DNA of 38,380 bases from JASJCL01 sp050291585 (GCA_050291585.1 JBNKKA010000018.1:1-38380); one strand, 5' to 3'. Positions 28,592 through 37,376 are shown, numbered from the stretch's first letter. Notes: generated by a model not told the origin, from the letters alone. A program made the numbers and translations.

Positions 28592-30166
28592 ATGTATCGC
28601 ACTATCGTTATCAACGACACTGTTCACGAAACCCGTGTAGCCTTACTCGAAGACGGGACCATCGTGGAGCTGTTCACCGAGCGGCGGGGAACCGCCGACA
28701 TCGGCGGTAATATCTATAAGGGACGCGTGCAGCGCGTTTTGCCCGGCATGCAGGCGGCCTTCGTGGACATCGGACTCAACCAGGCGGCTTTTATCTACGT
28801 GGACGATGTGGTCCTGGACAATTACCACGAAAACCTCACTTGTGAAGAAGCGGCCTACAAAGAGGAAATCAACCGCAGATCCGAGGACGGCCGCCAAACT
28901 AGACAAAGTCTCGCCGATGAAGATACAAACGACGATAGTGACGAGGCTTTCAGCAAGGCCAAAATCGCAGATTTGCTCGTGGAAGGACAGGAAATTCTGG
29001 TGCAGGTGGCCAAATCGCCCATCGGCACCAAAGGGGCCCGCATCACCTCTCACATTTCTCTGCCGGGACGTTTTCTGGTCCTCATGCCCACCTCGTCGCA
29101 TATAGGGGTTTCCCGCAAGATAGAGGACGAGACCGAGCGCATTCGCCTGCGCGAAATAGTGGCGGACCTACGCTGCGACCAGTTGGGCTACATCGTACGC
29201 ACCGCCTCGGAAGGTATTGCCCAGGACAAACTGGCCCAGGAGATGGATTTTCTCAAAAATCTGTGGGCGACCACCCAGAAAAAATATCTACATGCCCCCA
29301 CGCCCAACCTTCTGCACCAGGAGCTCAACATCAGCTTACGGGCGGTGCGTGATTTACTGATCCACGAGGCCGAAAAACTGGTCGTCGACTCCGAGAGCGG
29401 CTATCAGGCGATTCTCAAATTTTTGGACACTTTCATGTCGAGCCTCAAAGACTCGGTGGAGCTTTACAAGGGCAGCGAACCCATCTTCGACCAGTTCAAT
29501 CTGGAGGGTGATATCTCCCGGGCCCTCAAACGCAAGGTGTGGCTTAAATCGGGGGGATATATCGTCATCGAACACACCGAGGCACTCACTGCCATCGATG
29601 TGAACACTGGCCGTTTCGTGGGCAAACACAACCTTGAGGAGACCATCGTTAAAACCAACCTAGAAGCGGTCAAAGAGATCGCTTATCAGATCCGCCTGCG
29701 CGACATCGGGGGCATCATCATCATCGACTTCATTGATATGGAACGCAAATCCAATCAGGAAAAGATTTTCAACGCCCTTAGTGATGCCTTTCGCAAGGAT
29801 CGTAGCAAGACCCACATTCTGCCCATGTCCGAGATGGGTTTGATCCAGATGACGCGCAAGCGAACGCGCAAGGCCCTCACGCGCCTACTCTGTGAACCTT
29901 GCTTTTATTGTGATGGGGAGGGTTACCTGCTTTCTAAACAATCGATCTGCTACAATATCTACCGCGAAATCATGGCCACGGCCAGCGACATTGTCGGTCA
30001 TCGCTTGACCTTGCGGGTCAACCCCGACATTGCCGAGTTGCTCCACGGCGAAGAGCGCCGCATCATTGCCAACCTGGAACAGCATATAGGTATCCAGATC
30101 GTGATCTACCCGAACATCAAGTATCATTTGGAGGAGTACGACATCATAGAGGTTACCAAGAAATAA
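28592..30166 (+). CDS. rng: Ribonuclease G/E family endoribonuclease
   Basis: A 524-residue RNase G, short of the long C-terminal tail of RNase E. An S1 RNA-binding domain lies near residues 35-150 (GNIYKGRVQRVLPGMQAAFVDIG) with an acidic insertion (about 95-125). The catalytic DNase I-like region has AIDVNTGRFVG and IIDFIDMERKSNQ with the metal-binding aspartates. The zinc-link motif is CEPCFYC near residue 433. It cuts single-stranded AU-rich RNA and matures 16S rRNA 5' ends in E. coli. It is probably co-transcribed with the radical SAM gene. Confidence 0.94.
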   Translation: MYRTIVINDTVHETRVALLEDGTIVELFTERRGTADIGGNIYKGRVQRVLPGMQAAFVDIGLNQAAFIYVDDVVLDNYHENLTCEEAAYKEEINRRSEDGRQTRQSLADEDTNDDSDEAFSKAKIADLLVEGQEILVQVAKSPIGTKGARITSHISLPGRFLVLMPTSSHIGVSRKIEDETERIRLREIVADLRCDQLGYIVRTASEGIAQDKLAQEMDFLKNLWATTQKKYLHAPTPNLLHQELNISLRAVRDLLIHEAEKLVVDSESGYQAILKFLDTFMSSLKDSVELYKGSEPIFDQFNLEGDISRALKRKVWLKSGGYIVIEHTEALTAIDVNTGRFVGKHNLEETIVKTNLEAVKEIAYQIRLRDIGGIIIIDFIDMERKSNQEKIFNALSDAFRKDRSKTHILPMSEMGLIQMTRKRTRKALTRLLCEPCFYCDGEGYLLSKQSICYNIYREIMATASDIVGHRLTLRVNPDIAELLHGEERRIIANLEQHIGIQIVIYPNIKYHLEEYDIIEVTKK

Positions 30167-30174
30167 AGTTTGGG

Positions 30175-30203
30175 TTGACAGGGCGCAAATGGATCAGTAA
30201 TAA
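30175..30203 (+). promoter_or_regulatory. Sigma70-type promoter for rpmH-rnpA
   Basis: A perfect -35 TTGACA (30175-30180), a 17-base spacer and a -10 TAATAA (30198-30203). It starts 8 bases after the rng stop and gives a leader of about 110 bases before rpmH. Confidence 0.75.
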
Positions 30204-30322
30204 TCGCGGATTATTCCTTATGCCGTAGCTGGTGTCCGACAGCCCTCTCGAGGAGCAGCCCGTCAGGGGGCTTGGACGCAAATTATTTCAATCAAAAATC
30301 GACATCAAGGTAGGAAAGAAGC

Positions 30323-30457
30323 ATGAAACGAACATTTCAGCCCAGCCGTATCAAACGCGCCCGAACCCATGGTTTTCGTAAACGCATGGCGAGCAAGGCC
30401 GGCCGTCGGATCATCAACGCCCGCCGAGCCCGGGGCCGTAAACGTTTAGCGCTGTAA
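30323..30457 (+). CDS. rpmH: Ribosomal protein L34
   Basis: A 44-residue, highly basic protein starting MKRTFQPSRIKRARTHGFRK and ending in RKRLAL, the full-length pattern of L34 of the large ribosomal subunit. A ribosome site (aggaaag) lies before the ATG. It has a strong promoter of its own and precedes rnpA, as in most bacteria. In many genomes rpmH lies next to dnaA and the origin. Here it is about 16 kb from the proposed origin. Confidence 0.98.
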   Translation: MKRTFQPSRIKRARTHGFRKRMASKAGRRIINARRARGRKRLAL

Positions 30458-30554
30458 TCCCGGGGATCCTGCCCAAGGGGTAGGAATTCCCATTTGACCG
30501 GAACCCAAATTAGGTACGATTCAATCTCCGAGACCGGTACAGGTATATTCGTCT

Positions 30555-30911
30555 TTGAGCAGATGCGCTTTTACCAAGGCGGACAGGATTTTAAAGCGAT
30601 CGGAATTTATCGCCTTTCGCCAACACGGTTATAAGTATAATAGTCGCTTCTTCTTAGCCGTTGTACAGCAGAACAAACTCTCTCACTGTCGCCTTGGGAT
30701 CACGGTTACTCGGAAAGTCGGAAAGGCTGCGCAAAGGAACAGAATTAAGCGACGAATCCGTGAGTACTTTCGCCTAAACAGGCATCGTATTGAAGGCAAC
30801 TGGGATATTCATTTGATCGCAAAAAAGGGGGCCAGCGAGATCGATTTTGCGCAAGCCTCATCATCCCTCGAACGCATCTTCACCCAAATTGGGAGCCACT
30901 GCAACGCTTAG
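30555..30911 (+). CDS. rnpA: Ribonuclease P protein component
   Basis: A 118-residue basic protein. It has the N-terminal RILKRSEFIAFRQHG segment and the RNR signature region RKVGKAAQRNRIKRRIREYFR near residues 53-73. With the RNase P RNA, not in this window, it trims 5' leaders of tRNA precursors. The start is a TTG at 30555, because no ATG or GTG fits the family N-terminus; the ribosome site is weak. It lies 97 bp after rpmH and 10 bp before yidD. Confidence 0.95.
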   Translation: MSRCAFTKADRILKRSEFIAFRQHGYKYNSRFFLAVVQQNKLSHCRLGITVTRKVGKAAQRNRIKRRIREYFRLNRHRIEGNWDIHLIAKKGASEIDFAQASSSLERIFTQIGSHCNA

Positions 30912-30921
30912 GTCCCTTCTG

Positions 30922-31128
30922 GTGAAGTGCGTTTTGTTGCTGATCCGCTGCTATCAAGTCATGCTGTCTCCACTGTGGGGACCCACTTGTCGTTTCGTAC
31001 CGTCCTGCTCGGAATATGCGCGCGAGGCGCTGATGCGTCACGGGCTTCGCGCAGGTGCCTGGCTGGCCGTTCGCCGGATTCTTCGTTGCCACCCCTTCCA
31101 TCCGGGAGGGTTTGATCCTGTCCCTTAG
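30922..31128 (+). CDS. yidD: Membrane protein insertion efficiency factor YidD
   Basis: A 68-residue protein with the YidD core: IRCYQVMLSPLWGPTCRF, PSCSEYAREAL and the C-terminal RCHPFHPGGFDPVP. The N-terminus is amphipathic, and the protein aids YidC-dependent insertion at the inner membrane. I chose the GTG at 30922, which gives the usual short N-terminus and avoids overlap with rnpA. An ATG at 30847 in the same frame would lie inside rnpA. It ends 193 bp before yidC. Confidence 0.92.
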   Translation: MKCVLLLIRCYQVMLSPLWGPTCRFVPSCSEYAREALMRHGLRAGAWLAVRRILRCHPFHPGGFDPVP

Positions 31129-31321
31129 ATCACAGCTTGTGTGCAATGGCACTGTATTCACGGTGTACCAACACAATTTTGGCCCCTATTTAAGGTGTCT
31201 TACTTCCGCACTTTCTCGCCCAAGACCTAGCAACCTGGTGTCTCCACAACCCCAATTCGTACACAGTTGTCAGCCTGCCGTTTATTACCGGGGCAGGTCA
31301 ATCTGGCTTTAGGAGCTATTT

Positions 31322-33016
31322 ATGGAACAGTCCCGCTTGATGTTGGCGATAGCGCTGTCGTTTGCCGTACTCTTTATCTGGAGCTTTTTTTTCGTAGATA
31401 CACCGCCGGAGAAAGTTACCGAGCAGACCCCTACAACAGCCGCCGATAGTGCCAAATCGACCAATACCGAGGAAAACACTCAAACCCCAGAGCAGGCACT
31501 AAAACCGCTGACTAACGATACCCAGGCCACAGCAACACCAGAAAAATCAGGCGCTGCCGTAACCAATAGTACCACCGCGCTTCAACGCACGATTCTGGTA
31601 TCCACCCCGCTCTATGATGTCGTCATCAACGAGAAGGGCGCCCGTTTTGACAGCTTTACCTTACATAAATACCATGAGACCGTCGCACCTGACAGCGCCT
31701 TCAAAGAGGTGATTCGAGTCCCCGAAGGTGTTGGCACCCTCGAGCTTGGATCGCTGGACAACAGTATCGTAGGGTTACGCGAGGCCTCCTTCGTTGCCCA
31801 AACAGACCAGGATCAGATCAACGTATCCAACGGGGAAACGGAGCTGAGGCTGGTATGGTCCAATGATCAAGGCGTCGCCATTGAAAAAAAATACAGCTTT
31901 TCAGCCGAGACCTATCTGATTAAGAGTGAGGTTACCCTTCAGAACCGGGGCACTGTACCCATCAAAGACAATTTTTTCGTTTCCCTGAAGGGGTTTGAGC
32001 CAAAAAATAAAAATGCCTATGGTTTCGAAGGGCCCAGTGGCTTCCTCAACGAGAGCCTCGAACAGATAAAGGTCAAAAAGATCGAGGACAACCCTAGCAC
32101 TCCCGGTAAAATTACCTGGGTGGGCATCGAAGATCGCTATTTTATCAATAGTGTTCTACCGGCCGAAATCGTGGATGGCAGTATGGAGCTTTCCCTCAAG
32201 GATGGCCTCATCGAAAACCGCCTCATCTGGCCGGTGGACACCATCGCCCCCCAGTCCCAGAAAATTTACGCCTACGACATATACTTTGGACCCAAGAAGA
32301 TCGACATCCTCAGAACCATGGGGCACAATCTGGACAAAGCCGTCAATTTCGGCATGTTCGATATCCTGGCGCGTCCCTGTCTATGGCTGCTCAACTTCCT
32401 GCACGGCTACATTCCTAACTTCGGCATCGCCATCATCATTCTGACCTTAATGGTCAAGCTGGTTCTCTGGCCCCTGGGGTCCAAGAGTTACAAATCCATG
32501 AACGATATGCGTAAGCTCCAACCGCTTATGTCTGAGATCCGTGAAAAGTACAAAGACGATAAGAAGATGATGAACCAGGAGCTGATGGGGCTATATAAAA
32601 CCTACAAGATCAACCCCATGGGAGGATGCCTGCCCATGGTGGTTCAAATACCCGTCTTCTTCGCCCTCTACCGCATGCTTTATCAAGCCATAGAACTTCG
32701 TCACGCACCCTTTTTCCTCTGGATAAACGATCTGGCGGCCCCAGATCGACTATTCGAATTCGGATTCTCCATCCCCTTTATGCAACCGCCATTCGGGATT
32801 CCTGTACTTACCATAGTTATGGGCGCCTCAATGCTGCTGCAACAGAAGATGTCACCGCCTCCTGGGGATCCTACCCAAGCAAAGATGATGATGTTCATGC
32901 CCATCGTTTTTACCTTTATCTTCATTAACTTCTCGTCCGGGCTCGTTCTATACTGGTTGACCAATAACATTCTCTCCATCAGCCAACAGTACTATATTCA
33001 AAAAAGATACGCCTAA
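31322..33016 (+). CDS. yidC: Membrane protein insertase YidC
   Basis: A 564-residue Gram-negative-type YidC/Oxa1 insertase. Membrane segment 1 is at residues 5-25. A low-complexity Thr/Ala/Glu-rich linker (about 30-85) and a large periplasmic beta domain (about 90-340) follow. The conserved core has FGIAIIILTLMVKLVLWPLG near 370 and NPMGGCLPMVVQIPVFFALY near 430, then three more membrane segments. It inserts and folds inner-membrane proteins with or without SecYEG. A good ribosome site (aggag) precedes the ATG. The gap from yidD (31129-31321) has no gene. khpB follows 14 bp downstream. Confidence 0.97.
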   Translation: MEQSRLMLAIALSFAVLFIWSFFFVDTPPEKVTEQTPTTAADSAKSTNTEENTQTPEQALKPLTNDTQATATPEKSGAAVTNSTTALQRTILVSTPLYDVVINEKGARFDSFTLHKYHETVAPDSAFKEVIRVPEGVGTLELGSLDNSIVGLREASFVAQTDQDQINVSNGETELRLVWSNDQGVAIEKKYSFSAETYLIKSEVTLQNRGTVPIKDNFFVSLKGFEPKNKNAYGFEGPSGFLNESLEQIKVKKIEDNPSTPGKITWVGIEDRYFINSVLPAEIVDGSMELSLKDGLIENRLIWPVDTIAPQSQKIYAYDIYFGPKKIDILRTMGHNLDKAVNFGMFDILARPCLWLLNFLHGYIPNFGIAIIILTLMVKLVLWPLGSKSYKSMNDMRKLQPLMSEIREKYKDDKKMMNQELMGLYKTYKINPMGGCLPMVVQIPVFFALYRMLYQAIELRHAPFFLWINDLAAPDRLFEFGFSIPFMQPPFGIPVLTIVMGASMLLQQKMSPPPGDPTQAKMMMFMPIVFTFIFINFSSGLVLYWLTNNILSISQQYYIQKRYA

Positions 33017-33030
33017 GACCGGAGGAAAAG

Positions 33031-33906
33031 ATGTCCAGTTATCGTGAATTTGTCGGAAAGAATGTTGAAAAAGCACTCGAAGCTGCCAGCCAAAGTTTAG
33101 ATTTGCCGAAAGAGAAGATCAAACACGATGTTATCTCTTTCGGTTCCTCTGGGATTTTCGGTCTGGTGGGCGTGAAGAAGGCCAAGATCCGCGTCGCTCT
33201 GCCCGAAGGCCAGGCCAAAAAAGGCAGGACGGGAAAAGGCCGCGATACCGGTGGGCTATCTGCATCAAGTACCAGCGCAGCCGTCCAGGATATATTGTCG
33301 AGCACCTTTGGCGATGCTGGTACCAAAAAGGAGGAAGCTAAAGCCAATAAAGCCGGTTCGAAAAAGGTCCCTAAGCCTGCGCAGGAACCGGCATCCAAGG
33401 CTAGTGGAAACGGCCATGGTACTGGAAAGGTTCTGGACGAGGAGATTACAAGCTTCGGTACCTCGATTCTACAGAACATCGTGGACTACATTACTGTGGA
33501 CGCTGCTATAAGCGTTGATCAGAACGAAGAGCGCACCATTTACAATATTACGGGTGGCAACGCAGCCGTGCTGATCGGAAAACGAGGACAGACACTAGAG
33601 GCGATTCAATATCTGCTCGAAAAGATCATTAACAAGAAAAACGGTGGTCGGGTAAGGGTGCTTGTGGATGTGGAGGGTTACCTTGACACGCGCAGGGAGA
33701 ATCTTGAGCGTCTTGCCGGGCGCCTTGCTGAAAAAGCGGCCCGTGTTGGAAAGCCTATGACAATTGGACAGATGAACGCCCATGACCGCCGCATCGTTCA
33801 CCTGCATCTCAAAGAGAACAACGATGTGCGGACCCAAAGTATCGGTGAGGGTTACTATCGCAAGCTGATGATCTTTCCGAAGAAACGTCGCAGACATGGG
33901 CGATAG
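33031..33906 (+). CDS. khpB: RNA-binding protein KhpB/Jag
   Basis: A 291-residue protein with the Jag order of domains: Jag-N (about 1-52, EFVGKNVEKALEAASQSL...GIFGLVGVKKAKIRV), a basic, alanine- and lysine-rich linker (about 55-135), a KH domain (about 150-215, LIGKRGQTLEAIQYLL) and an R3H domain (about 220-291) with the basic end PKKRRRHGR. It binds RNA, and in Gram-positives it affects cell envelope and division. It is preceded by ggagg and lies between yidC and mnmE, its usual place. Confidence 0.95.
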   Translation: MSSYREFVGKNVEKALEAASQSLDLPKEKIKHDVISFGSSGIFGLVGVKKAKIRVALPEGQAKKGRTGKGRDTGGLSASSTSAAVQDILSSTFGDAGTKKEEAKANKAGSKKVPKPAQEPASKASGNGHGTGKVLDEEITSFGTSILQNIVDYITVDAAISVDQNEERTIYNITGGNAAVLIGKRGQTLEAIQYLLEKIINKKNGGRVRVLVDVEGYLDTRRENLERLAGRLAEKAARVGKPMTIGQMNAHDRRIVHLHLKENNDVRTQSIGEGYYRKLMIFPKKRRRHGR

Positions 33907-33934
33907 TATATAAGTTACTGAAAAATAAAGAAAT

Positions 33935-35356
33935 ATGATTTATTTACACGATACCATCGCAGCGGTTGCCACCGCACCCGGAATCGGTGGTATCGGCATC
34001 ATCCGCCTGTCTGGACCCAAAGCGGTAAGGATCGTCCAGAGCATTTTCCGACCATGGAAAGCTCAAGGACAAAATTCCGCAAACGGTCAATTCAAAGAGA
34101 CAGCGAAATGCTTCAGTCACCAGCGCATGCACTATGGTTATATTGTCGACCCAGGCAACCAACGGGTAGTCGACGAGGTACTGGTGGCCTATATGCAGGC
34201 ACCTCATTCCTATACACGCGAAGACGTCATTGAGATCCAAAGCCATGCTGGCAGCGCTGTCCTTCAAGCCATTTTAAGTTTAGTCGTTCACCGTGGCGCA
34301 CGCCTAGCCGAACCAGGCGAATTTACACGCAGAGCCTTTTTAAATGGACGTATCGACCTCACTCAGGCAGAGGCCGTCGCCGATCTTATCGAAGCAAAAA
34401 CTGATCAGGCCATGGAATTGGCTACTTGCCAGCTTACCGGCGGGATGAAATCTCGTATTGAGACGGTTCGGAGCCTCCTTGAGAAATCTGCGGCCTATTT
34501 AGAAGCGGTCATCGAATTCCCCGAAGAAGTTCAGGAAGAGAGGGATAAGGATACGGCTTATCAGGTTGACGCGGCAAATGCCCTGAAGATGATAGAGACC
34601 CTCATCCGATCTCATGAGGAAAAGCATCTCTATCGCGATGGTATCCAGGTCAGTGTGGTCGGTAGACCCAATGTGGGAAAATCAAGCCTATTGAACGCAC
34701 TGGTCCAGAAAGAGCGTGCCATCGTCACGGCCCTGCCGGGCACCACGCGTGATGTGATCACCGACACTTTTCAAGCGTCGGGAATTCCCTTTGAAATTGC
34801 AGACACCGCCGGCATGCGTCACAGCAAAAATCTCATCGAAAAATTGGGAATTAAAAAGACCGAGGAGTGCATTGCCGCCGCTCATCTCATTCTTTTTGTC
34901 GTTGACGCAAGCGACTACGACCTGCAGGAAGAGAACAGAATCTACACTCAGATTCGAGACAAGAAAGTGCTGCTGGTCATCAATAAGTCCGACCTCGTTG
35001 CAGATGAGCCCATACCACCAAAATGGATAGGGGCCGATATTCCGTACATGGCTGTTTCGGCCAAATTCAACCACAACATTGAGGCGCTTAAAAACCGGAT
35101 GGTTGAACTTATGGTTGAAGGTAAGCCTATGGCCATCAGCGACTCAATTGTCCCCACCTTCAGGCAAAAAAATATTCTCAATAACGCCGCGGAAGATGTC
35201 TCAAACGCATTAGAAGCCGACCATTGCGGCGAATCTGAGGAGTTCATTGTTTTTCATTTACAAAGGGCCTTGAATGGCTTAGGCACAATAACTGGAGAGA
35301 CCCATACTGAGGATCTGCTGGATATCATCTTCAACCGTTTCTGCATTGGGAAATAA
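33935..35356 (+). CDS. mnmE: tRNA modification GTPase MnmE
   Basis: A 473-residue GTPase. The N-terminal folate-binding domain starts DTIAAVATAPGIGGIGIIRLSG. The G domain has GRPNVGKS (243-250), PGTTRD, DTAG (290-293) and NKSD (350-353). It ends in the diagnostic FCIGK with Cys470. With MnmG it makes 5-carboxymethylaminomethyl-uridine at wobble position 34 of certain tRNAs. It closes the rpmH-mnmE cluster. The parS site begins a few bases after the stop. mnmG, rsmG and parAB, often next in line, are not in the window. Confidence 0.97.
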   Translation: MIYLHDTIAAVATAPGIGGIGIIRLSGPKAVRIVQSIFRPWKAQGQNSANGQFKETAKCFSHQRMHYGYIVDPGNQRVVDEVLVAYMQAPHSYTREDVIEIQSHAGSAVLQAILSLVVHRGARLAEPGEFTRRAFLNGRIDLTQAEAVADLIEAKTDQAMELATCQLTGGMKSRIETVRSLLEKSAAYLEAVIEFPEEVQEERDKDTAYQVDAANALKMIETLIRSHEEKHLYRDGIQVSVVGRPNVGKSSLLNALVQKERAIVTALPGTTRDVITDTFQASGIPFEIADTAGMRHSKNLIEKLGIKKTEECIAAAHLILFVVDASDYDLQEENRIYTQIRDKKVLLVINKSDLVADEPIPPKWIGADIPYMAVSAKFNHNIEALKNRMVELMVEGKPMAISDSIVPTFRQKNILNNAAEDVSNALEADHCGESEEFIVFHLQRALNGLGTITGETHTEDLLDIIFNRFCIGK

Positions 35357-35359
35357 CAA

Positions 35360-35375
35360 TGTTTCACGTGAAACA
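35360..35375. promoter_or_regulatory. parS centromere site
   Basis: TGTTTCACGTGAAACA, a perfect 16-bp palindrome identical to the widely conserved chromosomal parS consensus bound by ParB. The palindrome extends to 20 bp (35358-35377). It lies between the mnmE stop and the next ribosome site, about 21 kb from the proposed origin, the kind of distance usual for parS. Confidence 0.93.
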
Positions 35376-35393
35376 TTCGGACGAGGAGTGAAC

Positions 35394-36086
35394 ATGGATT
35401 TTGACCTTACCCCCTTTTTCAAGCGTTATGAAGCATTGGCGGCCCAGGCTGAAACTGCCTTTGACAAGATCCGCGAGGATCATCCCGGATGTGTCAAGTG
35501 TGGCAAGGAGTGCTCTGATTGCTGTAACGCCCTATTTGATGTGACCTTTATTGAGGCCCTGTACATCAACCATAAGTTCAATGCGGCCTTTAAGGGGAAG
35601 ATGCTTGAATCGCTGCTTGAGCGCGCTAACACTTCAGACCGTAGGATTCATCGGATTAAGCGGGATGCCTACAAAGCGCTTCAGGCCGGTAAGGACGAGA
35701 GCCAGATTCTGGCGGAACTGGCCGAATATCGAGTCCCCTGTCCCCTTCTTAACGAGAGCAATCTTTGTGTCTTGTATGATTACAGGCCCATCACTTGCCG
35801 TCTCTATGGCGTTCCCACAGCAATCGGCGGCAAGGGGCATACATGCGGCCTGAGCGCTTTTGAGCAGGGGAGGGCGTATCCCACCGTGAACTTGGATGCG
35901 ATTCAAAACCGCCTGTATGAGATTTCCCATGAGTTGGTGGCTGCGCTGGGTTCCCGGCACGTGAAGATGGGCGATATGTTGGTGCCCCTCTCCATGGCCT
36001 TGATAACCGTTTTCGACGATGCGTATCTGGGGTTGGTTACCGACGAAGCGGACGTCCCTGAATCTAAAAAGGGAGCCAAGGAATGA
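35394..36086 (+). CDS. YkgJ-family cysteine-cluster protein
   Basis: A 230-residue protein with the zinc/iron-chelating YkgJ pattern: CVKCGKECSDCC near residues 33-44, and CPLLNESNLCVLYDYRPITCRLYG near 115-140. The cysteines probably hold a metal cluster. The ATG at 35394 is preferred because gaggagtg precedes it. A longer reading from 35346 would translate the parS site as 'NVSRET', a known sign of a wrong start. It overlaps the next gene by 4 bases. Its function is not known. Confidence 0.88.
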   Translation: MDFDLTPFFKRYEALAAQAETAFDKIREDHPGCVKCGKECSDCCNALFDVTFIEALYINHKFNAAFKGKMLESLLERANTSDRRIHRIKRDAYKALQAGKDESQILAELAEYRVPCPLLNESNLCVLYDYRPITCRLYGVPTAIGGKGHTCGLSAFEQGRAYPTVNLDAIQNRLYEISHELVAALGSRHVKMGDMLVPLSMALITVFDDAYLGLVTDEADVPESKKGAKE

Positions 36087-36454
36087 ACTTCACACCCGAA
36101 GAGGTCGAGTCCAGGAAACAGGTTATCTTTGATGGTATGTCACCAAGGGCTAAAAAAAGAATCCTCAGAGTGGGTTTTGAGAACTGGGATCCTTTTGAAG
36201 CACCCAAGGACCCCATCGATATCCGCAGGGACCCATCCAAGCGAACTTCCCAGATGTTGGTGCGAGAATTTCTCCAGTCGCTTTCCATGGACGACTATTC
36301 CAACAGTTTTGGACGCGGGGTTTTGGAGATGGCCGTGGGCATCATCAATGACGATGATCGTTTCATCGGTATGTACCAGTTTGCCCTCTGGCACCATGAG
36401 TTACTTCGTAAAGAGGGGCTGATTGAGGCCGAAGATGACCCAAGAGCCGAGTAG
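36083..36454 (+). CDS. Uncharacterised small protein, coupled to the YkgJ-like gene
   Basis: A 123-residue soluble protein starting in the ATGA overlap with the previous stop, so translation is likely coupled. It has a helical start (FTPEEVESRKQVIFDGMSPRAKKRIL), a middle with WDPFEAPKDPIDIRRD and a helical end. No signal peptide, membrane segment or cysteine motif is visible. I do not recognise the family. Its position between a YkgJ-like and a PrmA-like gene suggests a shared operon, with a 66-bp gap to the latter. Confidence 0.75.
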   Translation: MNFTPEEVESRKQVIFDGMSPRAKKRILRVGFENWDPFEAPKDPIDIRRDPSKRTSQMLVREFLQSLSMDDYSNSFGRGVLEMAVGIINDDDRFIGMYQFALWHHELLRKEGLIEAEDDPRAE

Positions 36455-36520
36455 GTCGGTCCTTAAATACCCAAGCGGTTTCAGGGCCGGAGACTTATAT
36501 CCAGCGCCGCTGTTTCAAAG

Positions 36521-37348
36521 ATGACCGTGTCCGAAGAAGACCTGCAGGCGGCGGTCATGGCGCATATCCAGAGCTCGCAGCGACGACAAACATCGGCGGC
36601 CGTCACCGCAGCCATCAGTCGCGACAAAGGGCTACCGCCAAAGCGAGCGCGTGCGGCCATCCGCTCTCTTTTGAATGCTCAGCGCCTTATCTTTAGCTAT
36701 GAGATGGGTTGCTCTTTCCTCCTTGAGAACACTCGCCGATGCTGGCGGCCAACGCCGAATATCTGGATCCTGCCTCCAAAATGTTCACTGCCCGAGATTC
36801 CTGATGCCAAGGCCATCCAAGTTCGACTGGCGGCGGGGGCTGCTTTCGGCAGCGGTGAACACCCCACGACCCTTCTCTGCCTTCGGGCCTTGGACCATCT
36901 CTACCGCAAAAATCCGAATCAAATCTGTCTCAATGGTACTGGGATCGATATCGGCACAGGAAGTGGTGTTCTGGCCTTGGTCGCGGCCAAAATGGGTAGC
37001 CGTTCAATCCTGGCTCTGGATACTGATCCCTGCGCACGGGAGGAGACCCGTGCAAATATAGTCCTGAATCATCTCACCCAATGCGTCAAGGTGGACGCAT
37101 GTTCTTATGAGAGTATCATCGATTCCTTCGCTTTGATTCTGGCGAATCTGCGTTACCCCACCCTCCTGAAAATTCTCCCTTGGGTAAAGGAACACCTCCT
37201 TCCAGAGGGCCGTTTGGTCATTTCAGGCTACCTTGGGGAGGAGATGGACCGCCTGAAAACCCATTATAAGGCTGAAAACCTTCATATGCATTGGCGCGCA
37301 ACCCACAAAAGATGGGCTGCGGGCATATTCGGCCTGAACGGTTCTTAG
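36521..37348 (+). CDS. PrmA-like methyltransferase with an atypical N-terminus
   Basis: A 275-residue class I SAM-dependent methyltransferase related to the ribosomal protein L11 methyltransferase. It has AFGSGEHPTT near 110-119 (the PrmA loop), motif I DIGTGSGVLAL near 145-155 and LALDTDP near 165. The usual PrmA active-site NPxx is replaced by ANLRYPTL near 207. Residues 1 to about 75 look like a helical, winged-helix-like domain (RARAAIRSLLNAQRLIF) and not the L11-recognising N-domain. So the substrate may not be L11. A hairpin overlaps its stop. Confidence 0.82.
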   Translation: MTVSEEDLQAAVMAHIQSSQRRQTSAAVTAAISRDKGLPPKRARAAIRSLLNAQRLIFSYEMGCSFLLENTRRCWRPTPNIWILPPKCSLPEIPDAKAIQVRLAAGAAFGSGEHPTTLLCLRALDHLYRKNPNQICLNGTGIDIGTGSGVLALVAAKMGSRSILALDTDPCAREETRANIVLNHLTQCVKVDACSYESIIDSFALILANLRYPTLLKILPWVKEHLLPEGRLVISGYLGEEMDRLKTHYKAENLHMHWRATHKRWAAGIFGLNGS

Positions 37349-37376
37349 GGGCGGAAATTTAAAATTTGGCCCCTAA
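37345..37376 (+). terminator. Hairpin at the end of the PrmA-like gene
   Basis: TTAGGGGC (37345-37352) pairs with GCCCCTAA (37369-37376) around an AT-rich centre. The stop codon lies within the stem. There is no T-run, so it is a weak terminator candidate. Confidence 0.4.

Noticed and set aside
30847..30921. An upstream ATG start for YidD
   Set aside because: It lies inside rnpA and adds residues not seen in the family. The GTG at 30922 gives the usual length.
35346..35393. A longer N-terminus for the YkgJ-like protein
   Set aside because: It would translate the parS palindrome (NVSRET) and overlap mnmE. The ATG at 35394 has a strong ribosome site.
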